From contig JAPLUN010000441.1 of the NCBI GenBank assembly GCA_026397715.1, positions 1 to 51,200 of the forward strand: DNA of 51,200 nt. Direction: 5' to 3'. This document shows positions 17,367 through 25,084 of the stretch, in pieces. Position 1 is the first letter of the stretch. The number at the start of each line of letters is the position of its first letter. The notes beneath the pieces are model-generated. The model was given only the letters and a program-made list of their open reading frames with translations. It had not been told where the DNA came from and made no database searches. The DNA comes from Verrucomicrobiota bacterium. GTDB lineage: Bacteria > Verrucomicrobiota > Verrucomicrobiia > Verrucomicrobiales > Verrucomicrobiaceae. The position numbers and the translations under genes are program-made.

Positions 17367-19100
17367 TTAACTCAGGGCGTGTAAGAGATGGGTGTGGTGG
17401 GCAAGGTCAAAAGCGTCTTCGGCGAACTCGAACTCAGGCCAATCAGGCGGATCGTATAGTACCGCTAGATCACGCCAGGGAGAGCCTTTCGACGAACCGC
17501 TTTTCGTCTCAAAGATCATCTTCGGCAATTCTGCCAGGGAGTGATCCTCGAGAAACTCTAGGCAGACCTCGGCCAGATCAGGCGGATGAGGATTCCTCAT
17601 CCAAAATCCCAAGCTGGCGCTTTCAGCGACCTGATGAAATGCTTCATGCACGCCATGTGTCGCGTTGGGAATAGCAAAGAATGCTCCGAACTTTATCACA
17701 TCGGTCCTGAATGAAGCGTTCGGCCCCAAATGACATGCAACCTGAGCTCGCGAAAAAGGATCTGCCGCCGCCTTCGGACGTGGCCTGCAAACATCCCGGT
17801 CCAACAGTCTGAGCACCGATGGCCAGGGCAGCAGCGAAATTTCCTCATCGCCCGGTTTGCTGCAAAAGAGATACTCCCATGGTTGATTGAGTTCGTGGCG
17901 GCAGACAAAGATTTCCAACCGCTCGAAGGGAATGTATTTGAATGGTTTTGCTGAACGCACCCGACGGGCAAGCCGCGTCGGAGCCTCCTCGAAAGTCAAT
18001 GCAGGCGTGTCACAAATGGGAATAGGCTGGCGGTATCTGCCCCACCGAAGATAGGCTTCAACTCGCGCCACAGCCCCAGACTCCTCAGCCCCGTGCTTCC
18101 ATGCGATCTCCAACGAGGGACGAGGCAAGCCTCCCGATTCCAGAAGGTCAAACGTCTCCGCGCATCGTCCCATGACGGCAGCAAGAGAGAGTTGGACAGC
18201 GTTCAATACGCTCGCCAACCAGGCATCCAATGAGGCAGCAAGTGCATGCAAACCAAGCGACCTGCTGCGAATCTCACATGCTTTGACAAGTCCCAGAAGG
18301 ACATGGGGCGACTTTCTTTCCGCGAGGATGTCGAGAAGCGCTAGGTCACCCACAGACTTGTCGCTAACATGTTCAGGGCATGCGCTGGTAATCTGCACGT
18401 AAGCTGCAAGCAAAAAACGTTCATCCAAGAGCTGCGCCGCTTCGGTTCTCAGGATGTGACGAAGTTCATCCACTTTCCCAGGGCCAAAGCGACTCTGGAG
18501 TTCATGGACCGCGTAGGTATTTAAAGCCAGTGGCTGGCGAAAATCACCAAAAAACAAACCATAGAGTTCGGACTTCTCTTTAAACGAAGATGGATATATT
18601 TTTCGATTGAGTCGGCTCAACCGTGAAAGGTGCTTCTTTGCCAGTTCATCTTCGCCAATTTGGGGCTCAAATAGAGGCCAGTCACGGTCCATTCCGCATG
18701 CGATGGTTGGATTGCCATCGCGAATGGGTTGGCTCGCATGATAAACATAAATCGATTTATTGTGATATATGGCCAAAAACAGCTCCCACTGTGTATAAGA
18801 GATTTCGACGGTGGCAAAGTCCTCCACCTCCTTCATGGTGGTCAAATAGTCGGGGAAGTTGCGCAAAAATGCTGCAACCGACCGCGGATCAGCCATTGCA
18901 CCGACACCTTCACCGATGAGGTGAATGACCACATCACATGAACGAATGTAATCACTAAGCTTTTGAATCGTGTCCTCTGGGACTTGGCGGAATTCCTCCT
19001 GGATTTTGACCTCCCAGTCAGCTCTTCGAAAAATCCTGGCTATCTCCGTTCGGTAGGCACCAAATTCTGCGGTAACGCATGATATAAAGACGCGGGGCAT
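17367..19100 (-). CDS. DUF4062 protein with VMAP-C-like C-terminus
   Basis: 577 residues. Residues 1-195 match DUF4062, a TIR-like Rossmann domain: PRVFISCVTAEFGAYR, SDYIRSCDVVIHLIGEG and ISYTQWELFLA. A helical middle (200-320) follows. Residues about 340-565 resemble VMAP-C, the C-terminal domain of vWA-MoxR-associated proteins: FERLEIFVCRHELNQPWE, LLPWPSVLRLLDRD and a final DLAVLYDPPDWPEF. In the published class of MoxR-vWA-VMAP ternary systems, VMAP links a sensor or effector to the ATPase/vWA pair. This is the first gene of the operon, 31 nt before the ATPase. The DUF4062 call is strong; VMAP-C is by remembered pattern and less sure. Confidence 0.78.
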   Translation of the reverse strand: MPRVFISCVTAEFGAYRTEIARIFRRADWEVKIQEEFRQVPEDTIQKLSDYIRSCDVVIHLIGEGVGAMADPRSVAAFLRNFPDYLTTMKEVEDFATVEISYTQWELFLAIYHNKSIYVYHASQPIRDGNPTIACGMDRDWPLFEPQIGEDELAKKHLSRLSRLNRKIYPSSFKEKSELYGLFFGDFRQPLALNTYAVHELQSRFGPGKVDELRHILRTEAAQLLDERFLLAAYVQITSACPEHVSDKSVGDLALLDILAERKSPHVLLGLVKACEIRSRSLGLHALAASLDAWLASVLNAVQLSLAAVMGRCAETFDLLESGGLPRPSLEIAWKHGAEESGAVARVEAYLRWGRYRQPIPICDTPALTFEEAPTRLARRVRSAKPFKYIPFERLEIFVCRHELNQPWEYLFCSKPGDEEISLLPWPSVLRLLDRDVCRPRPKAAADPFSRAQVACHLGPNASFRTDVIKFGAFFAIPNATHGVHEAFHQVAESASLGFWMRNPHPPDLAEVCLEFLEDHSLAELPKMIFETKSGSSKGSPWRDLAVLYDPPDWPEFEFAEDAFDLAHHTHLLHALS

Positions 19101-19520
19101 GATAAAATATCCTCGCTCGCAAGATGACGGTTCACGATTGTTTTTGACAATTGCAAGGCATGATCCCCATGTCCAGTCCTTTCAACAAAATGCGTAAAAG
19201 CGACTAAACTAGCCAACTAGTACAAAGGCACGGCCGCACTTGTCGGGTGAAAATGAGAACTCCGAACAGGCCTTCGGCTCGTTTCAGCAGATCAGTCAGG
19301 TTTCCTTCTTTTCAGAGACTCTGTAAACACATTGAAGCTTCCTCATGCTCCTGCCTTCAAATGCTTCGCGTCTGGGTATCACGATTCCCTCAGCGCCGGA
19401 GGATCCACCGATTTGAGCACGATTCGGCATTAATTGGATGCATCATCAGATCATGTTCAGCATCGACAAGACAATTGACTTGGTTGAAATCATGCTTGAT
19501 TGAGAGTCCCGCATTGATCA
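19101..19520. other. 420-bp gap upstream of the DUF4062/ATPase/sheath operon
   Basis: No convincing gene. It must hold the promoter of the minus-strand operon, but I see no good -35/-10 pair. A small inverted repeat (attgt at 19137-19141, acaat at 19147-19151) lies about 40 nt upstream of the first ATG and could be an operator. A GAGG about 10 nt upstream of the ATG at 19100 is a weak ribosome site. The AT content is higher than in flanking genes. Confidence 0.4.
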
Positions 19521-19595
19521 GCGTGGATAGCTCAGTGGTAGAGCGGCTCGTTTACACCGAGTTGGTCGGGGGTTCGAATCCCTCTCCGCGCACCA
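19521..19595 (+). tRNA. tRNA-Val (anticodon TAC), CCA encoded
   Basis: It folds as a full cloverleaf: acceptor gcgtgga/tccgcgc, D-arm gctc/gagc, anticodon stem gctcg/cgagt with loop tttacac (anticodon TAC, reading GUA), T-arm ggggg/ccctc with loop ttcgaat, discriminator A and an encoded CCA. The 75-nt length includes CCA. Two partial copies lie upstream at 4641 and 12014, so this gene looks like an insertion or duplication hot spot. Confidence 0.95.
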
Positions 19596-19851
19596 TCTTC
19601 CGCCTCAACGAGGCCATCCTGAAGAAACCGCATCCAACAGGATGCCCATCCCGAACAGAACTGGGCGAAATACCTGAACGCCAGAGATCTGAAACAGCTC
19701 TTGATTGCAAATCTCTGTGTCCATCGTGCCTCCAGAGCAAGTCCACTCAGGGCCAGCGACGAATTCAGAATTTCTGATCGGTTCTGCCTTCTGATATTAG
19801 TGTTTTATGAGTGTCCGATTAGTGGTTCAAAATTCTGGTCTTCTGGCAACA

Positions 19852-19884
19852 CATTCGTCATTCGTCATTCGTCATTCGTCATTT
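19852..19884. repeat. Tandem 7-bp repeat (cattcgt)
   Basis: Four exact copies of cattcgt at 19852-19879, then a partial cattt. The minus-strand gene's stop codon lies inside the last unit, so copy-number change would alter only its 3' flank. Too short and lacking spacers to be CRISPR. Confidence 0.8.
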
Positions 19885-22800
19885 CCGCCCCACCCTCATC
19901 CACTTCCGTGCCTCCATCCCGCTCGCCAGCTCCTTCACCCGCACTTCCCAAGTGCCCGGATCTTCATTCGGCGCAACGTCCAGTTTGATTTCCACGATGC
20001 CATTCTCAGCGGCATAAAACCCGCTGCCTTCCGCAGCCTTCCCGCTCGCATCACGAACATCCACCCGCACCGGAATCACCGCCTTGGTCGGCGCCTCTTG
20101 AGTGGTGGTGATGCTAACAACAATCTTCGCGCTGTTCCCCACCACCGCGTTCTCCGGCACCTCCAGCTTCAGCCCCAGCAGCGGCTTCGGCAGCACCATG
20201 AAGATGCGCCCGTCGCAAGGCCCCAGATCGACCGGCCAGCTCATCAAACCATCAGTGCCACGTTTCGGCACAATGAACTGCGTCCCCGTCAGCTCATACA
20301 CATTCGCCGACTCCACCTTCAAACTCACCACGCCGCTCGATGGCACCCCGTTCTCCATCACCAGCCCATGCTGGCCCACGTAGTTGCCGAACTCGCGTTT
20401 GTCGTTCACCACAAACACATAGGTCGCATCACCAAACTTCCGCGTGCGCACGATGATCTCCGGATTGTCGCACATCGCCTTCTGCGGCAGCGCAAAGCCG
20501 CCCACCGCCTTCGCCATTTCCAGCACCTTCGCCTTGTCCTCATCCGCCTTCTTCACCCGCTTGAAACTCGGCAGCATGAAATCCGCCTTCAGCGCCGGAC
20601 ATAGAAACTCATCCGCCACGATCTTCCCGCCCTTCTTCTGCCAGTCCTGAATCCGCGTCACCACGCCCTTCGTCAGCACATCGCAGTACGGCATGACCAG
20701 CACCTTGCGGCCACTCAGCCCGTTCTTGAGCAGCGTCTCTTCATACAAGATGTCCGTCTGCACATGCGCATGCTGCAGCGCCAGCCACACATCCGCCGCC
20801 CAGTCCGTGTTGTTCCCGTAGCTGCCGCGATGCGCGAACATCTGCGAAGTAAAACTCTCCAAAAAAGCCACCTCACTCCGCTCATCCGGAATCGCCATCA
20901 GCGACGGCCCCAGCGGCTCAATCACATCATGCAGCAATTGCTTGAGCACCGGCGCCGTGTTTGAATTCGTGAAACGATACCCACCCGGGCTGTCCGTCTG
21001 TACCAGCGACTGCCACCCATGATACATGATGCCCTGAATCGGCCGCGAGATCTTCGTCCACAGAGCCTCCTTCAAATGCATCGGCGCAATCGTGATATAC
21101 GCCGCATCAGGATCATGATCCTGCCACGCCACCACCTCACCCGGCACCTTGCTCCCAATCGGTGCTGTCTGTGATCGATACCAGATCAACTGCGTCATCT
21201 TCATCACCCGCTGATTCCGCCCCGTGGCCGCACTCATCGCAAACAACTGATCCGCACACATCCCGATCTTCAGCGGATCAGGATAAGTGTAGGTCCAGTG
21301 CGAGATCACATCCACGCCACCACCCGCGCCACTGATGCTCGGCTGCCGCACCGCCGGATCAAAGAACGTCCACACCTTGCTGCTCTTCACCCCTTTGTGC
21401 AGCGCCGTATGCAGCCCATTCCAGCCATCCCCAACCGTCCAGAACCAGCGCAGATATTGCAAAACAGGATGATCATCCGCAATCACCCGATCCACCGGAA
21501 AATCCTTCATCTTCGTCCAGTCCACACCCCACTTCGCCGTCACCTCCGCAGGAATCTCCGCCTTCGCAAACTTCTGATAAGCCTCCACATCCACCGAATT
21601 AAAACTCACCTGCGTGTTGTCCCTCACCTCCGAATCAATCAACGCCGTCGTGAACGCAGGATGATCCCCATACGCCTTCGCCACACTCATCCCCACCACC
21701 TGGAAGAAAGAAGTGAAATCCGGCAACAACGCACAGATGTCTGGCCGCGCATAAGCCTTCCCATCACGCCCCACGCGCAGATTTTTGTCCTCCTTCTCCA
21801 GCGCCGCTCCCGGAGACAGGCTGGCGATAACTTCAAGCCCATTTGCCAGCGCCTGATCCAGCATCGCCCGGTTCTTCGCAATCACCTCCGGCTTCGCCGG
21901 CGGCACGATCTTCTTCTGCTGCCACATCTCACTGTAGTCAGCACCCAGACCGATAAAATGCGTGAAGCCAAGATCCTTCACCCGCTCCATCTCCTCACCA
22001 CTCGCCCCCCACATGATCACCGGCATCCGCTCCGGCACTCGCGCCACCAGTTTCAGCGTGGCCGCTTGCTCGGTCGCATAATCACCCGTTTCAAACCGCG
22101 CCCTCAATTCATAGTCATCCGCCTTGAGCGCCGTGTTGAACAAATATTTGGCCGTAAAACTCTTCCCCATTGCCAAATCCGACACAAGAAACTCCTCCGT
22201 TGTCCCACCCAGACTCACCTTGAGCCGCGCCGCCTTCAGCACCTCTCGTTGCAAATTAGTGCAAACAATCTCCACCGGCTTCGCCGTCTCCATTCGCCGC
22301 CACACACTGCGCCCTGCCACAATCTGCATCGAGATGCGCTCAAAACTAAGCACCCCCTCACAAACACGCACCTCATCAATCAACCCCGGGAACCCGCCAT
22401 AATTGCTCCCCAGCCGGTCCCCAATGCTCAACGGTTTCATTCCCTGCATCACATTGCCAAAACCTGCCAGCTTCGCGCCCCCCGCCGCCACACCATTCCG
22501 ATAAAATTTTCCATCACCAGCACCATCATACGTAAACGCCACATGCTGCCACACGTCTGCCTCCAGCTTGAACGGCAGCGAATAGATCGTCTTCGATTGC
22601 TCTCCAAATCCTAACGTTACCCACATTCTCCTCAATCCGCCCTTATCTGCATCCCCAAGCTGCCACTGGTAGTCCGTATGATCGACATACTTCTTGTCCA
22701 GCAGGAAGCAGCGCAGCCTCGGTTCAAACGCCGCCTTTGGCTTGATCCACATCTCCAGCGTAAACGCCCCCTTCACCGGCTTCACCGCCACCACCGCCGC

Positions 22801-23052
22801 ATGTCGTTGATCCTCAACCGGAAACCCCGGAAACGACTCCAAAGCCCCGCCAAACTTGCCCTTGGGATTCAAGACGGCCCCATGCAGCGTCACGTCCTTG
22901 GACTCTTCATCAAATTTCCAAAATCCAAGCACATGAGGTCCCGTGGCGTCTTCTTTGGCATAACCTGTCTCCCAGGTTTCCTGCAGCGCAGAATGCGCAA
23001 CCCATGGAAAACAAAGTCCTAACAGGAGAAGAAGGCGAACGGATTGGAACAT
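19879..23052 (-). CDS. Exported LamG-domain protein with glycosidase-like region
   Basis: 1057 residues. Signal peptide MFQSVRLLLLLGLCFPWVAHS. Residues about 40-240 form a LamG/concanavalin-like jelly roll (FTLEMWIKPKA, WQHVAFTYDGAGDGKFYRNG, GLIDEVRVCEG). A long central part resembles a TIM-barrel glycosidase followed by a flavodoxin-like subdomain (GRKVLVMPYCDVLTKG), the order seen in GH42-like beta-galactosidases. The C-terminus is beta-rich. The catalytic residues are not certain, so activity is inferred. Likely a large exported carbohydrate-active protein; the carbohydrate target is unknown. It stands alone between tRNA-Val and rsmH. Confidence 0.75.
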   Translation of the reverse strand: MFQSVRLLLLLGLCFPWVAHSALQETWETGYAKEDATGPHVLGFWKFDEESKDVTLHGAVLNPKGKFGGALESFPGFPVEDQRHAAVVAVKPVKGAFTLEMWIKPKAAFEPRLRCFLLDKKYVDHTDYQWQLGDADKGGLRRMWVTLGFGEQSKTIYSLPFKLEADVWQHVAFTYDGAGDGKFYRNGVAAGGAKLAGFGNVMQGMKPLSIGDRLGSNYGGFPGLIDEVRVCEGVLSFERISMQIVAGRSVWRRMETAKPVEIVCTNLQREVLKAARLKVSLGGTTEEFLVSDLAMGKSFTAKYLFNTALKADDYELRARFETGDYATEQAATLKLVARVPERMPVIMWGASGEEMERVKDLGFTHFIGLGADYSEMWQQKKIVPPAKPEVIAKNRAMLDQALANGLEVIASLSPGAALEKEDKNLRVGRDGKAYARPDICALLPDFTSFFQVVGMSVAKAYGDHPAFTTALIDSEVRDNTQVSFNSVDVEAYQKFAKAEIPAEVTAKWGVDWTKMKDFPVDRVIADDHPVLQYLRWFWTVGDGWNGLHTALHKGVKSSKVWTFFDPAVRQPSISGAGGGVDVISHWTYTYPDPLKIGMCADQLFAMSAATGRNQRVMKMTQLIWYRSQTAPIGSKVPGEVVAWQDHDPDAAYITIAPMHLKEALWTKISRPIQGIMYHGWQSLVQTDSPGGYRFTNSNTAPVLKQLLHDVIEPLGPSLMAIPDERSEVAFLESFTSQMFAHRGSYGNNTDWAADVWLALQHAHVQTDILYEETLLKNGLSGRKVLVMPYCDVLTKGVVTRIQDWQKKGGKIVADEFLCPALKADFMLPSFKRVKKADEDKAKVLEMAKAVGGFALPQKAMCDNPEIIVRTRKFGDATYVFVVNDKREFGNYVGQHGLVMENGVPSSGVVSLKVESANVYELTGTQFIVPKRGTDGLMSWPVDLGPCDGRIFMVLPKPLLGLKLEVPENAVVGNSAKIVVSITTTQEAPTKAVIPVRVDVRDASGKAAEGSGFYAAENGIVEIKLDVAPNEDPGTWEVRVKELASGMEARKWMRVGRK

Positions 23053-23105
23053 GGCTCACTCATACGACAACCAGCCACCCGTTCGCTCAAAGAACGCTCC
23101 TCAAT

Positions 23106-24146
23106 TCACGCCTTCACCGCCCACCTCAACTTCGCCGGGATTGCACGTGGATTGTCACGGGTCTCCTGCGAAGTAGGACGAATCACTTCATCGTTGGTGG
23201 CGCTAAAGAGCCCGCTGCGCAGCCCTTCGCGGAAGAGATGCTTCACACGACGGTCTTCACCCGAGTGGAAGGTGAGGATGCATACACGCGCACCTGGACG
23301 CAAACAGGTGGGCAATTGACGCAAAAAAGTGTCAAGCGCGGTAAACTCCTCGTTCACGGCAATGCGCAGGGCCTGGAAAACGCGGCGCACGGTGGCGTCT
23401 CGGTCTTCCTCATTCACTCGGTGCGGCAGCGCACGACGCACAGCTTCAGCCAGTGAACGCGTGGTGGCATGATCCGTTTCAGCCAACGCCTGAGCGAGCA
23501 GTTTCGCGTGCGGCTCATCCGCATTGTCGCTGAGAATGGAAGTGAACTTTTCTGCACTGAGTTTTTGCAGAAACTCGCGCGCAGAGACACCGCGTTGCGG
23601 ATTCATGCGCATGTCGAGCGGGCCGTCGTACTTGAAGCTGAACCCACGGGCGGGATTGTCGAACTGCATGGAGGAGCAGCCGAGATCAGCGAGCAGCACG
23701 TCCGCGCCGTCGCTCCAGCCGAGTTCGCCAAGGGCCCGGGGCAGCCCGGCGAAGTTCATGCGCTTCACAACAAGGGCCGATTCTTCGCAACCGCTGGCAC
23801 GCAAGCGCGCCTCAGTGCGTACAATTTCCAAAGGGTCTTGATCGAGCGCGAGCAGGGTGCCGCCCGGCTGCACAGCTTTGAGCAAGGCACTGGCATGGCC
23901 ACCGTAGCCGAGCGTGCAGTCCACGGCGCGTTCGCCGGGCTGGGGTGCCAGAATTTGCATAATCTTGCTCAGCAAAATCGGCACATGCTGACCTGCAGGC
24001 GTTTTCCCGGAGGCGCGCACCTTGGCTATCGTTTCGGCATAGCGCTCAGGATTGAGCTCCTTGTACTTGTCTTCAAAACGTCGCGGGTTTTTGCCAGAAT
24101 AACGCGGACGACGGCGATGCGGTGTTGGAACTTCGGCTTCGCTCAC
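23106..24146 (-). CDS. rsmH: 16S rRNA (cytosine1402-N4)-methyltransferase RsmH
   Basis: 346 residues from GTG 24146, chosen because it overlaps the stop of the MazG-like gene as GTGA; a TTG at 24170 is the only longer option and there is no ATG nearby. Core motifs are HVPILL, DCTLGYGGHASALL (SAM-binding), LLADLGCSSMQFD, GFSFKYDGPLDMRM, VNEEFTALD, ILTFHSGEDRRVKHLF and the terminal NPRAIPAKLRWA. It N4-methylates C1402 in the ribosomal P site. A basic N-terminal extension of about 55 residues (RRPRYSGKNPRRFEDKYKEL) precedes the core. In most bacteria rsmH sits in the division/cell-wall cluster; none of those genes is nearby here. Confidence 0.93.
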   Translation of the reverse strand: MSEAEVPTPHRRRPRYSGKNPRRFEDKYKELNPERYAETIAKVRASGKTPAGQHVPILLSKIMQILAPQPGERAVDCTLGYGGHASALLKAVQPGGTLLALDQDPLEIVRTEARLRASGCEESALVVKRMNFAGLPRALGELGWSDGADVLLADLGCSSMQFDNPARGFSFKYDGPLDMRMNPQRGVSAREFLQKLSAEKFTSILSDNADEPHAKLLAQALAETDHATTRSLAEAVRRALPHRVNEEDRDATVRRVFQALRIAVNEEFTALDTFLRQLPTCLRPGARVCILTFHSGEDRRVKHLFREGLRSGLFSATNDEVIRPTSQETRDNPRAIPAKLRWAVKA

Positions 24147-24487
24147 AGCTCGTTGTATTTGGCGTTCCAACCGCGTGCCTTCGCCACGGGATAGCGTATT
24201 TCATTGCGCTCGATCTTGTCGAGCATCGCCTGACCGAGGTCCACGCCGAGATTGTGCGCGAGTTCAAAGAGCAGGATGGCCACATCGGCCATTTCGTCCT
24301 TCAGTTCCGGCATTTTGTCCTGAACCCGCTGCTCAATCTGCTCCGGCTGCTGCCAGACGAAGTGCTGCAGCAGCTCCCCCGCCTCCGCCGTGATGGCGAT
24401 GGCGAGTTCCTTCGGGCTGTGAAACTGCATCCAGTCCCGGGCGTCACGAAACGCACAGATGCGGGCGGTTATTTGGTCGATGTTCAT
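24143..24487 (-). CDS. MazG-like nucleotide pyrophosphohydrolase
   Basis: 114 residues from ATG 24487 (the open frame runs 25 codons further but with no protein character). Helical motifs typical of the dimeric MazG/all-alpha NTP-PPase superfamily are present: LAIAITAEAGELLQHF supplies the EAxE-like metal-binding Glu residues, and LKDEMADVAILLFELAHNLG supplies the ExxD pair. Enzymes of this size hydrolyse NTPs or dNTPs, often non-canonical ones, to NMP and PPi. Translationally coupled to rsmH (GTGA). Divergent from the cytochrome gene at 24601. Confidence 0.88.
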   Translation of the reverse strand: MNIDQITARICAFRDARDWMQFHSPKELAIAITAEAGELLQHFVWQQPEQIEQRVQDKMPELKDEMADVAILLFELAHNLGVDLGQAMLDKIERNEIRYPVAKARGWNAKYNEL

Positions 24488-24600
24488 GCAGCATGATGCA
24501 GGCACGCGCACGTAGGAGCAACTGGGAAGGAGACAAGATGCGCTCATTGAGTCACAAGCCACGCCGAGACGCCTTCCGGCAAATCAAGGATACTTTCTCC

Positions 24601-25017
24601 ATGAACATTCATTATCGAATCGCGCTTGCCGCCTGCCTCGCAGCCACCACCGGTCTCCATGCCGCCGGAGATTCTCCGGTGGATTTTGTAAAACAAATCA
24701 AACCGATCCTCGCTGATCGCTGTGTCGAGTGCCACAACTCTGAGACGCTGCTGGGCGAGCTCAATTTGCAAACACGCGCACTGGCCTTCAAAAAGCGCAA
24801 AACTGGGCCAGTGATTGTGCCAAAAAATGCAGAGAAAAGCATGCTATATCTCGTGCTGACGTTGCCAGCCAAGGACAAGAAAGCTATGCCTGCCACCGGA
24901 CATCGCATTCCCAAGGATGAGGTGAACCTCATCCGCCAATGGATCACCGAGGGCGCCAACTGGCCCGAGGGCAAAGAAGGTGCCATGACTCCGGAGCACA
25001 AGAAATCCAAAAAGTAG
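24601..25017 (+). CDS. Small exported c-type cytochrome (PSCyt1 type)
   Basis: 138 residues from ATG 24601, where the signal peptide MNIHYRIALAACLAATTGLHAAG begins. One haem-binding motif, CVECH, follows FVKQIKPILADR, the standard start of the planctomycete cytochrome C domain. Distal KAMPATGHRIPKDEVNLIRQWITEGANWP matches the family ending and may supply the Met ligand. The tail is Lys-rich. Periplasmic electron carrier or haem protein, solitary here, whereas such domains usually head DUF1549 proteins. Confidence 0.88.
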   Translation: MNIHYRIALAACLAATTGLHAAGDSPVDFVKQIKPILADRCVECHNSETLLGELNLQTRALAFKKRKTGPVIVPKNAEKSMLYLVLTLPAKDKKAMPATGHRIPKDEVNLIRQWITEGANWPEGKEGAMTPEHKKSKK

Positions 25018-25084
25018 CAGGTGAGTCGCGACGGACTGCTACCGGCTTGAATAGTGCATAATCGGAGGTAGGTGCGCCTCCACC

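Noticed and set aside
12159..19100. A complete type VI secretion system
   Set aside because: Only TssB and TssC domains are present. There is no Hcp, VgrG, TssE, TssF/G/K, TssJ/L/M or ClpV in the window, so secretion by this locus alone is not supported.
19247..19777. 176-codon plus-strand open frame across the tRNA
   Set aside because: It runs straight through the intact tRNA-Val and shows no protein-like composition.
19852..19884. CRISPR-like array
   Set aside because: A 7-bp unit repeated head to tail without spacers and no cas genes nearby; it is a simple tandem repeat.
21298..22614. 438-codon plus-strand open frame
   Set aside because: Antisense to the LamG/glycosidase-like gene; Arg/His/Pro-rich shadow.
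25064..25081. Riboswitch-like hairpin before the GH10-like gene
   Set aside because: Only a 5-bp GGAGG/CCTCC stem, with the GGAGG 16 nt from the ATG; too weak and too far to claim regulation.
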